NCBI GenBank assembly: GCA_944380395.1
Contig: CALWHM010000016.1
Coordinates: 1 to 37,215, forward strand
Direction of reading: 5' to 3'
Length of the DNA: 37,215 bases
From: an uncultured Clostridia bacterium
GTDB lineage: Bacteria; Bacillota; Clostridia; Christensenellales; UBA3700
A program made the translations under genes and the position numbers. Below the pieces are notes generated by a model. It was not told where the DNA came from. It worked only from the letters and a program-made list of their open reading frames with translations, and searched no databases. Shown one piece after another: positions 7,427-14,488 of this stretch (its first letter is position 1; each line of letters opens with the position of its first letter).

Positions 7427-10378
7427 ATGGAAGATTTTATAATCGAAGACGGCGTTCTAAAGGAATATGTCGGTGAAGAAAGCGACGTGGTTATACCCGA
7501 AGGCGTAACCGCAATAGGCGATGAAGCATTCTATGGTGACGAGTCGCTTACAAGCATTGTGATACCCGAAGGTGTAACAAGCATAGGCTACCACGCATTC
7601 GCAGGTTGCGATTTGCTTATTATATATTGCGAAGTTTCAAGTAAGCCGAGCGGTTGGAGCGATTTATGGAATAGTAGCCATCGTCCTGTTGTTTGGGATT
7701 GCAATAACAATGAGGTTGCCGATAACGACTCGATATATTATATCCTTAACGGTATAAGATATACGCTTAGAGGAAGAGAGGCTACTGTTGAATGTCAGCC
7801 GAATAATTTAAGCGGGAAAGTGGTTTTGTTCAAAAATATTGTATATAACGGCAAAACTTATAAGGTAACAAGCATAGAAGAGGGGGCGTTCTATGGTTGC
7901 GAGTCGCTTACAAGCATTGTGATACCCGACAGCGTAATAAGCATTGGCGAGGGGGCATTCTCCGATACTAATCTAATTCAAGAAGAAAACGGTATTTACT
8001 ATGTAGATAAATGGGTCGTAGGTTGTGATAGTTCGTTGAAACACGTGAAATTGCGTAATAACACGGTGGGCATAGCAGCTCTCGCATTTTATGAGTGTGA
8101 GTCACTTTATGGTTGCGAGTCGCTTACAAGCATAACTATACCCGACAGTGTTAAGAATATAAATTGCGCATTCGGCTCGTTCGAGGATTTCGCGAATATT
8201 AATGTTATTCAAGAAGAAAACGGTGTTTACTACGTAGATAAATGGGTCGTAGGTTGCGATAGTTCTTTGAATCACGTGAAATTGCGTAATAATACTGTAG
8301 GTATTGCCGGCGGCGCATTCGGTGAGAACGATTCGATTACAAGCATTGTGATGCCCGATAGTGTAACAAGCATAGGCAGCTACGCATTCAAGAGTTGCTA
8401 TTTACTTGCAAGCATAACTATACCTGCCGGCGTAACTAGCATAGGCAATCACGCATTCTATAAATGCAGCTCGCTTACAAGCATAAAAATACCCGATAGT
8501 GTAACAAGCATAGGCGATGACGCATTCAATGGTTGCAGTAAACTTGAAAGCATTACCGTAGAACAAGGTAATCCTATATATCACAGCTCGGGAAATTGTC
8601 TAATAGAAACAAAAAGCAAAACGCTTATAGCCGGTTGTAAAAACAGCATTATTCCCGCCGACGGCAGCGTAACAAGTATAGGTTGGGCAGCATTCGCGAA
8701 TAGCGTTAGTTTAACAAGCGTAACGATCCCGTACGGTATAACAAATATAGGTGGGTACGCATTTGTTAATTGCCAGTCGCTTACAAGCATTGTCATACCC
8801 GACAGCGTAACAGAAATAGATGGCTGGGCTTTTTTAGGCTGCAATTCCCTAAAAACCATTGAATATACGGGCTCGGAAGAGCAGTGGGAGTGGGTGAAAA
8901 AGGGCGATGGCTGGAATGAAGGCAAGGCCGAGATAGTTTATTTGGGAAAAAATATACAAAAAGCGCCTGTGCAAATTGATAACACCGATTTTGAAATCGA
9001 AGACGGCGTTTTAGTAGAATATGTCGGTGATGAAAGCGAAGTGGTTATACCCGACGGTGTAACTGCAATAGGCGATTACGCATTTGAAGGTTGCAAGTCG
9101 CTTACAAGTATTGTGATACCCAAAGGCGTTACAAGTATAGGCGATTATGCATTTTGGGGTTGTAGTGTCTTGACAAGCATAACCATACCTGCCAGCATAA
9201 CAAGCATAGGAGAAAAAGCATTCATCGGGTGCAATTCTCTCATTATATATTGCGAAGCTTCAAGCAAGCCAAGCGGGTGGCATAGTAATTGGAATTTTTG
9301 GGAGTGCCCCGTTGTTTGGGATTGCAACAATAACGACATTGCCGATGACGGAAATATATATTGTGTTCATAATGGTATAAGATATAGGCTTAGAGAAAGC
9401 GAGGCTACTGTTGATGGTCAGCCTAATAATTTAAGCGGGAAAATGGTTTTGCCGAAAAGTATTTCGTATAACGGAAATACCTATAACTTAACAAGTATAG
9501 GTGATTGGGCATTCGATGGTTGCAGTTCGCTTACAAGCATTGTGATACCCGGCAGCGTAACCAGCATAGGTGAAGACGCATTCTCAGGTTGCAGTTCTCT
9601 TACAAGCATTGTGATACCCGAAGGCGTTACAAGCATAGGCGAAAGCGCATTCTCAGGTTGCAGTTTGCTTACAAGCATAACAATACCCGACAGCGTAACC
9701 AGCATAGGCGATAAAGCATTCTCAGGTTGCAGTTTGCTTACAAGCATAATAATACCCGACAGCGTAACAAGCATAGGTGAGGACGCATTCGATGATTGCA
9801 GTTCGCTTACAAGTATAACCATACCTGCCGGTGTAACAAGCATAGGCAATCACGCATTCGATGGTTGCAGTTCGCTTGAAAGCATAACTATACCGAATAG
9901 TGTAACAAGTATAGGTGATTACGCATTTTGGTCTTGCAGTTCGCTTACAAGCATAACCGCAGAACAAGGTAATCCTATATATCATAGTGCAGGGAATTGT
10001 CTAATAGAAACAAAAAGCAAAACGCTTATAGCCGGGTGTAAAAACAGCGTTATTCCCGTCGGCGGCAGCGTAACAAGCATAGGCGATTACGCATTCTATT
10101 ATTGCGATTCGCTAACAAGTATAACCATACCCGAAAGCGTAACAAGCATGGGTGAGGGCGCATTCTGGGGCTGCAGTTCTCTTACAGGCATAACAATACC
10201 GGATAGCGTAACAGAAATAGAGGGCTGGGCTTTTTCAGGCTGCGATTCCCTAAAAACCATTGAATATAAAGGCACGGAAGAGCAGTGGGAAAATGTTGAG
10301 AAGGGTGAAGATTGGAAGCCAAAAGATACGCAGGTTATATGCACGGGCACATATTACGGCAACTCCAAAAGCATTTGA
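7427..10378 (+). CDS. BspA-type leucine-rich-repeat protein with two duplicated halves
   Basis: This 983-residue protein is built almost wholly of 23-residue repeats of the form SLTSITIPDSVTSIGDYAFxGC, the TpLRR/BspA type common in gut and oral bacteria. ATG 7427 follows GAGAGGG. The protein is an internal duplication. The opening DFIIEDGVLKEYVG recurs as DFEIEDGVLVEYVG near residue 520. An inserted non-LRR block (PVVWDCNNN to NNLSGK), an EQGNPIYHS block with GNCLIETKSKTLIAGC, and a terminal SLKTIEY-EEQWE block also each occur once per half. A QEENGxYYVDKWVVGC module occurs twice in the first half. I see no signal peptide, LPXTG motif or membrane helix, so secretion by the Sec route is not supported. 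BspA proteins usually bind host or bacterial surface ligands; the role here is open. Confidence 0.88.
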   Translation: MEDFIIEDGVLKEYVGEESDVVIPEGVTAIGDEAFYGDESLTSIVIPEGVTSIGYHAFAGCDLLIIYCEVSSKPSGWSDLWNSSHRPVVWDCNNNEVADNDSIYYILNGIRYTLRGREATVECQPNNLSGKVVLFKNIVYNGKTYKVTSIEEGAFYGCESLTSIVIPDSVISIGEGAFSDTNLIQEENGIYYVDKWVVGCDSSLKHVKLRNNTVGIAALAFYECESLYGCESLTSITIPDSVKNINCAFGSFEDFANINVIQEENGVYYVDKWVVGCDSSLNHVKLRNNTVGIAGGAFGENDSITSIVMPDSVTSIGSYAFKSCYLLASITIPAGVTSIGNHAFYKCSSLTSIKIPDSVTSIGDDAFNGCSKLESITVEQGNPIYHSSGNCLIETKSKTLIAGCKNSIIPADGSVTSIGWAAFANSVSLTSVTIPYGITNIGGYAFVNCQSLTSIVIPDSVTEIDGWAFLGCNSLKTIEYTGSEEQWEWVKKGDGWNEGKAEIVYLGKNIQKAPVQIDNTDFEIEDGVLVEYVGDESEVVIPDGVTAIGDYAFEGCKSLTSIVIPKGVTSIGDYAFWGCSVLTSITIPASITSIGEKAFIGCNSLIIYCEASSKPSGWHSNWNFWECPVVWDCNNNDIADDGNIYCVHNGIRYRLRESEATVDGQPNNLSGKMVLPKSISYNGNTYNLTSIGDWAFDGCSSLTSIVIPGSVTSIGEDAFSGCSSLTSIVIPEGVTSIGESAFSGCSLLTSITIPDSVTSIGDKAFSGCSLLTSIIIPDSVTSIGEDAFDDCSSLTSITIPAGVTSIGNHAFDGCSSLESITIPNSVTSIGDYAFWSCSSLTSITAEQGNPIYHSAGNCLIETKSKTLIAGCKNSVIPVGGSVTSIGDYAFYYCDSLTSITIPESVTSMGEGAFWGCSSLTGITIPDSVTEIEGWAFSGCDSLKTIEYKGTEEQWENVEKGEDWKPKDTQVICTGTYYGNSKSI

Positions 10379-10380
10379 CG

Positions 10381-10395
10381 GCGGTGAGCCACCGC
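10381..10395. repeat. Dispersed hairpin family, member 1 (GCGGTG-AGC-CACCGC)
   Basis: A 6-bp perfect stem with loop AGC, starting 3 nt after the LRR stop codon. It is followed by CTGATTACTCGTTGAAG, a flank shared in part with members 2, 3 and 4. Confidence 0.7.
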
Positions 10396-10473
10396 GGGCT
10401 GATTACTCGTTGAAGCAGAAACATAGAGTTTTGCCGCCTTGCTTCTGCGCAATGCTTTTGGTAGTGCTCAAAT

Positions 10474-10508
10474 AATAGTCTTGTCAAGTACCACTTGACA
10501 AGACTATT
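10474..10508. repeat. Perfect 16-bp-stem hairpin containing palindrome A1
   Basis: AATAGTCTTGTCAAGT (10474-10489), loop ACC, then its exact complement at 10493-10508. It lies 95 nt past the LRR stop and could end transcription or protect the 3' end, though no T-tract follows. The core is the first copy of the A-type palindrome. Confidence 0.85.
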
Positions 10509-10565
10509 TAGAGTATGGCAATAAGTGCTTATGTAAGTTATTAACTGACACGGGAGCGTGTTGCG

Positions 10566-10580
10566 GCAGCGAGCCGCTGC
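10566..10580. repeat. Dispersed hairpin family, member 2 (GCAGCG-AGC-CGCTGC)
   Basis: Perfect 6-bp stem with the same AGC loop as member 1 but a different, still fully paired stem. It is followed by ACCCTGATCAGTCCTTGAAG. Confidence 0.7.
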
Positions 10581-10785
10581 ACCCTGATCAGTCCTTGAAG
10601 TAACGGAAAAATTTTATTGCTTTTCTTCTTCGCAAAGTTTTTGCTTATACTCAAAAAATAGGCATGTCAAGTACCACTTGACAAGACTACTACGAGTATA
10701 GGCATAAGTCCCCATGTAAGTTATTAACTGACACGACTATTAAAACAATTAACAATAAATACTCATGTCAAGCAGTACTTGACAA

Positions 10786-10801
10786 GGAGTGAGGGCACCC
10801 C
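10786..10801. repeat. Dispersed hairpin family, member 3 (degenerate)
   Basis: GGAGTG-AGGG-CACCCC, five of six pairs intact. It is followed by TTATCCGCATTGAAG, nearly the same flank as member 4. Confidence 0.5.
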
Positions 10802-10966
10802 TTATCCGCATTGAAGTAAAGGAACTTTTTACTGCTTTCTTCTTCGCAAAGTCTTTTCTTGTACTCAATTATATAGCTTGTAAGTTATTAACTGACAAGA
10901 TTATCAAAACAATTAACAAAAAATACCCGTGTCAAGTACCACTTGACAAAATTACTTTTAGTTATA

Positions 10967-10988
10967 AAATTCCATAATATTGGAATTT
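10967..10988. repeat. 8-bp inverted repeat, AT-rich
   Basis: AAATTCCA, a 6-nt loop and TGGAATTT. It lies just past the last A-type palindrome. Confidence 0.6.
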
Positions 10989-11150
10989 CGTCCGACAAAA
11001 TACGGCAGAATTGTCGAGATTATGCCAAAACGGCATATTTGATAACTATATGTTATGTATTTGCGCAAAATTTTAAATATTTAAAATTTTATAATTAAAA
11101 GTTTTGCAAACAAGTTGATTGTATGAAGGCATTTACTATAGATAAAGAGC

Positions 11151-11169
11151 GGCAAAATCGTATTTTGCC
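11151..11169. repeat. Hairpin GGCAAAAT-CGT-ATTTTGCC
   Basis: Perfect 8-bp stem with a 3-nt loop, placed 5 nt before hairpin-family member 4, so the two stems stand side by side. Confidence 0.7.
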
Positions 11170-11174
11170 AAGCG

Positions 11175-11191
11175 GGAGCGCGTGGCGCTCC
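11175..11191. repeat. Dispersed hairpin family, member 4 (GGAGCGC-GTG-GCGCTCC)
   Basis: Perfect 7-bp stem with loop GTG, followed by ACCCATTAACCGCATTGAAG. The same 17-mer recurs at 18345 and 18463, and a variant at 12911. Confidence 0.85.
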
Positions 11192-11266
11192 ACCCATTAA
11201 CCGCATTGAAGTGACTACGGTTTAAAGCCAAAGCAACACTCCTTGCAAGTGCGTGGGCATAATAAA

Positions 11267-11321
11267 ATATCCGCCACCGAAAACCACGCTTTTCGGTGAG
11301 CGCACCTATAAAAGCGGATAT
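11267..11321. repeat. Nested inverted repeats
   Basis: The outer arms ATATCCGC (11267-11274) and GCGGATAT (11314-11321) enclose a perfect 9-bp hairpin, CACCGAAAA (11275-11283) with TTTTCGGTG (11290-11298). The folded form would be a coaxial stem with a 15-nt bulge on one side. Confidence 0.65.
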
Positions 11322-11348
11322 TGCTTTGTTAGGGCATCTCGTAGCCGC

Positions 11349-11407
11349 AAAGTGTTTTGCGTACAATAAAACCAGGCTTTTTGCATAGCCTTATCGCAAA
11401 ACACTTT
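11349..11407. repeat. Long stem-loop with perfect 13-bp outer stem upstream of der
   Basis: AAAGTGTTTTGCG (11349-11361) pairs with CGCAAAACACTTT (11395-11407). An inner AGGCT/AGCCT stem (11374-11378 with 11387-11391) sits inside the loop. It ends 21 bp before the der -35 box, so it lies upstream of the transcript rather than in its leader. Confidence 0.7.
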
Positions 11408-11428
11408 CATTCGGCGCTTATTTTCTGT

Positions 11429-11457
11429 TTGCTTTTCTTCTTTCAATATAGTATAAT
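11429..11457 (+). promoter_or_regulatory. Promoter of der
   Basis: TTGCTT (11429-11434), a 17-bp spacer and a perfect TATAAT (11452-11457), about 28 bp before the ATG. Confidence 0.7.
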
Positions 11458-11485
11458 CATTTACAGAATATAAGGCGATAAAGAA

Positions 11486-12802
11486 ATGAAACCTACGGTA
11501 GCCATTGTGGGCAGACCCAATGTGGGCAAGTCCACGCTTTTTAATAAACTCACGGGCAAGCGCGTATCCATTGTGGAGGACGTGCCCGGCGTCACGCGCG
11601 ACAGGGTGTACTGCGACGCGGAGTGGTGCGGGCACGAATTTACGCTGATAGATACCGGCGGCTTGGAGATAAAGAGTGAGGACAAGATGTGGCGGCATAT
11701 TCGCTTGCAGGCGGATATGGCTGTGGATTTGGCGGACGTGATAGTGCTGCTTGTGGACGGAAAAGCGGGACTTACGGCGGGCGACAGGGATGTGGCGCAA
11801 TATCTGCGCAAGAGCAAAAAGCCCGTCATAGTCGCGGTGAACAAGCTGGACAACAACGAACAGGATAAAATATACGACTTCTATGAGCTGGGAATGGACG
11901 AAGTCATCGGCATTTCCGCAGAGCAGGGCAAGGGCTTGGGCGACCTTCTGGACGAGATAACCAAGGGCTTTGCTTTGGCGGAAGAAGGCGAAGAAGAAGG
12001 CGGAATAAAAATTGCGGTCGTGGGCAAGCCGAACGCGGGAAAAAGCTCCGTGACCAATAAGCTTTTGGGATATGAAAGGGTGATAGTAAGCGACGTGGCG
12101 GGCACTACGCGCGACGCGATAGATACGCCTTTTATAGACGCCAAGGGCAGAAAATTCACCATTATAGACACCGCCGGCATGCGTAAAAAGTCCAGCGTGG
12201 ACAAGGGCGTGGAGCAGTATGCCGTAATGCGCGCACTGGCGGCGGTGAGAAGGGCGGACGTGTGCCTTATCGTCATAGACGCGAGCGAGGGCATAAGCGA
12301 GCAGGACGTTAAGATATGCGGATATGTGGACGAGCAGAACAAGCCGTCCGTCATACTTATGAACAAGTGGGACTTGGTGGAAAAGGATACAAACACCGTG
12401 AACGTTTTCAACAAGCAGTTGGATACGGAACTTAAATTTATGGACTATAAGAGCGTGGCGTATGTGTCCGCAAAGACGGGGCAGAGGCTGGAAAAGGCGC
12501 TGGATATGCTGGAAGAGGCGTACGAGCAGTCTTGCAGGCGCGTGACAACGGGCGTTTTGAACGACGTGGTTCGCGACGCGGTGCTTGCCACGGAGCCGCC
12601 TTCATACAACGGGCGCAGACTGAAAATACTCTACGCCACGCAGGACGGGGTGTGTCCGCCCACGTTCGTGTTCTTTGTGAACGACGCGAAGCTGCTGCAT
12701 TTCAGCTATAAGCGCTATCTGGAAAACAGACTGCGCACCGCGTTCGGATTCAAGGGCACGCCCATACGGCTGATATACCGCAGCAGGGCGGAGAAGGAGT
12801 AA
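11486..12802 (+). CDS. der: Ribosome-assembly GTPase Der (EngA)
   Basis: Der is an essential double-GTPase that acts in maturation of the 50S ribosomal subunit. The 438-residue length is normal. The first P-loop GRPNVGKS is at residues 9-16 and the second GKPNAGKS at 180-187. DTGG and DTAG switch motifs and NKLD and NKWD base-recognition motifs are present for the two domains. A KH-like C-terminal domain follows, ending in the typical GTPIRLIYRSR. The ATG at 11486 has AAGGCG about 8 nt upstream. It appears to be transcribed alone from the TATAAT promoter, with repeat-rich DNA on both sides. Confidence 0.97.
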   Translation: MKPTVAIVGRPNVGKSTLFNKLTGKRVSIVEDVPGVTRDRVYCDAEWCGHEFTLIDTGGLEIKSEDKMWRHIRLQADMAVDLADVIVLLVDGKAGLTAGDRDVAQYLRKSKKPVIVAVNKLDNNEQDKIYDFYELGMDEVIGISAEQGKGLGDLLDEITKGFALAEEGEEEGGIKIAVVGKPNAGKSSVTNKLLGYERVIVSDVAGTTRDAIDTPFIDAKGRKFTIIDTAGMRKKSSVDKGVEQYAVMRALAAVRRADVCLIVIDASEGISEQDVKICGYVDEQNKPSVILMNKWDLVEKDTNTVNVFNKQLDTELKFMDYKSVAYVSAKTGQRLEKALDMLEEAYEQSCRRVTTGVLNDVVRDAVLATEPPSYNGRRLKILYATQDGVCPPTFVFFVNDAKLLHFSYKRYLENRLRTAFGFKGTPIRLIYRSRAEKE

Positions 12803-13121
12803 GGGCTTAAATCGGCGCTCCGATAAGATAAATAAAAACTCTACACCCGTACACGAGGTTGGAGAAAGCGTTTCAGCGTAGAGATTTTCGAGCATATTTG
12901 CGCAATGCCGGGAGTGTGTGGCGCTCCACCCACGATAATCTCCGAAGAAACAAAGCATTTAACGTAATGTCGTCCGCTTCGAAGAGCAATCGGCCTGCGG
13001 CGGCTCGCCGCCAGAGCTACGTCGAGCGAGGTGTTGCGCAAAGATGCCGGAAAGATCACGCTCAAACGATTTCGCAAAACGCGGGGACGGGTGGAAAAAA
13101 TTTAAGAGGTAAGAGGTATAT
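12803..13121. other. Intergenic region between der and the aminotransferase
   Basis: These 319 nt hold no gene I can support. They contain hairpin-family member 5 (12911-12927), distant arms CTCTAC and GTAGAG around 12840-12882, and a GC-rich inverted repeat GGCGG-CTCG-CCGCC near 12997-13010. An 88-codon ORF at 12859-13125 overlaps the next gene's start and has no family resemblance. Confidence 0.6.
12911..12927. repeat. Dispersed hairpin family, member 5 (GGAGTGT-GTG-GCGCTCC)
   Basis: Same GTG loop and right arm as member 4. The left arm carries two C-to-T changes that become G-U pairs in RNA, so the stem is kept as RNA but not as DNA. It is followed by ACCCACGATAA. Confidence 0.65.
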
Positions 13122-14396
13122 ATGAACTACACTCAGATGAGCAAAGAAGAATTGCAGCAGGCGCTGGACGAACAGAACAAAGTGCTTGCGGAGATCAAGA
13201 AGAGAAAGATCTCTTTGGACATTTCGCGCGGAAAGCCTTGCGCGGAGCAGCTGGACATAGCTATGAGCATGCTGGATATGATAAACTCTTCCACCAAGTT
13301 TCCCAAGCCCGATTACAGGAACTACGGCATTGTGGAGGGCATACCCGAACTGCGCGCGCTGTTCGGCAAACTGCTCGGCGTGGACAAGGAAGAGACGATA
13401 GTGTGCGGCAATTCCAGCCTGCAGATTATGTACGATACCATTCAGCGCAATATGCAATTCGGCGTGTGCGGCGGCAAGCCGTGGAACGAAGGCAAGATAA
13501 AGTTTATCTGCCCCGTGCCCGGATACGACAGACACTTTGCCATTACCAAGCATTTCGGAATAGAGATGATAAACGTGCCTATGACGCCCTCCGGTCCCAA
13601 TATGGATCTGGTGGAAACGCTTGTTGCGGGCGACGACAGCATAAAAGGCATTTGGTGCATTCCCAAATATCAAAACCCCACCGGCTACACTTTCAGCGAC
13701 GAAACGGTGGAGAGGCTGGCAAAGATGAAGACCGCCGCCAAGGACTTCCGCATATTCTGGGACAACGCTTACTGCGTGCACGATTTGTACGAGCAGGGCG
13801 ACAAGCTGGCGAACATTATGGCGATAGCCAAGGAAGCGGGCACTGCGGACAGAGTTTACGAATTTGCCTCCACGTCCAAGGTAACTTTCGCGGGCGGCGG
13901 CGTCGCCGTGGTGGCGGCAAGCAAGAACAATATCGCGGACATTCTTTCGCATATGAAGTTCCAGACGATAGGCTTTAACAAGGTGTGGCAGTACGCGCAC
14001 TATCTTTACTTGCAGTCCCCCGAACACATAGCGGAGATAATGGCTAAGCAAGCCGCCATCATCCGCCCTAAGTTTGAAAAATTCGAGGAAGTGTTCTTTG
14101 AGGAGTTCGGAGAGGACAGCGGCATTGCAAGGTGGACAAAGCCGCGCGGCGGATACTTTATCAGCCTGGACGTTATGGACGGCTGCGCCAAGGAAGTGGG
14201 CAGACTGTGCAAGAGCGCGGGGCTGACAATCACCACCGTGGGCGACACGTTCCCTTACGGCGTGGACGACAAGGATACCAATATCCGCATTGCGCCCACC
14301 TACGCCACGGAAGAGGACTTTGCGCAGGCGCTGCAAGTGCTGGTGTGCTGTATAAAAGTGGCGTGCTTTACCAAGCTGGTGGAGCAAAAAGCGTAA
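13122..14396 (+). CDS. Class I PLP-dependent aminotransferase (aspartate aminotransferase, MocR-like subgroup)
   Basis: The 424-residue protein resembles the subgroup of fold-type I aspartate aminotransferases known from Corynebacterium and Clostridia (Pfam Asp_aminotransf). It would interconvert aspartate/2-oxoglutarate and oxaloacetate/glutamate. Visible marks are NPTGYTFSDE, the WDNAYCVHDL cofactor Asp/Tyr region, the PLP lysine in STSKVTF (K253), and C-terminal TKPRGGYF and NIRIAP with the carboxylate-binding Arg. ATG 13122 follows AAGAGG. Substrate range is inferred. An alternative role as the branched-chain transaminase missing from the nearby ilv block is possible but not supported by sequence. 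Confidence 0.85.
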   Translation: MNYTQMSKEELQQALDEQNKVLAEIKKRKISLDISRGKPCAEQLDIAMSMLDMINSSTKFPKPDYRNYGIVEGIPELRALFGKLLGVDKEETIVCGNSSLQIMYDTIQRNMQFGVCGGKPWNEGKIKFICPVPGYDRHFAITKHFGIEMINVPMTPSGPNMDLVETLVAGDDSIKGIWCIPKYQNPTGYTFSDETVERLAKMKTAAKDFRIFWDNAYCVHDLYEQGDKLANIMAIAKEAGTADRVYEFASTSKVTFAGGGVAVVAASKNNIADILSHMKFQTIGFNKVWQYAHYLYLQSPEHIAEIMAKQAAIIRPKFEKFEEVFFEEFGEDSGIARWTKPRGGYFISLDVMDGCAKEVGRLCKSAGLTITTVGDTFPYGVDDKDTNIRIAPTYATEEDFAQALQVLVCCIKVACFTKLVEQKA

Positions 14397-14402
14397 AAAA
14401 AA

Positions 14403-14424
14403 CGGGCGGGTTCGCCCGCTTTTT
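14403..14424 (+). terminator. Rho-independent terminator after the aminotransferase
   Basis: CGGGCG (14403-14408), loop GGTT, CGCCCG (14413-14418), then C and five T residues. A run of eight A residues precedes the stem, so it may also work on the other strand. Confidence 0.85.
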
Positions 14425-14488
14425 GTCGAGGCGCGGCGCTTGAATCATAGCCGCGCCGCCTTATTAAAAGATATTCGGCGGAGAATTT

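Larger units (their letters stand above)
10482..10948. repeat. Array of alternating A and B palindromes at about 50-nt steps
   Basis: Type A is TGTCAAGTACCACTTGACA at 10482, 10665 and 10930, plus the variant TGTCAAGCAGTACTTGACA at 10766. Type B is TGTAAGTTATTAACTGACA at 10532, 10715 and 10879, a 9-bp palindrome with one mismatch. The order is A-B-A-B-A-B-A. Start-to-start distances are 50 (A1-B1), 50 (A2-B2), 51 (B2-A3) and 51 (B3-A4); the two larger gaps contain copies of a TTGAAG...CTTCTTCGCAAAGT segment and a hairpin. Confidence 0.85.
10379..11485. other. Gene-free hairpin and palindrome block between the LRR gene and der
   Basis: These 1,107 nt hold no convincing gene. An ORF at 10789-10977 is created by the repeats and lacks a ribosome-binding site. 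The block contains two alternating classes of 19-bp palindrome, members of a dispersed hairpin family, several long inverted repeats, and the der promoter at its end (each listed separately). Confidence 0.75.

Noticed and set aside
10474-10948. Integron attC-like array
   Set aside because: Palindromes are short (19 bp), have no GTTRRRY/RYYYAAC core pairs, no cassettes between them and no integrase.
10789-10977. Small 62-residue protein gene
   Set aside because: The frame runs through the palindrome repeats, has no ribosome-binding site, and parallel repeat copies do not keep the frame open.
10379-11485. Insertion sequence or transposon
   Set aside because: No transposase frame or remnant, no terminal inverted repeats bounding the block and no target-site duplication could be seen.
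12859-13125. 88-residue ORF between der and the aminotransferase
   Set aside because: It crosses hairpin-family member 5, overlaps the ribosome-binding site and start of the aminotransferase, and looks like no known protein.
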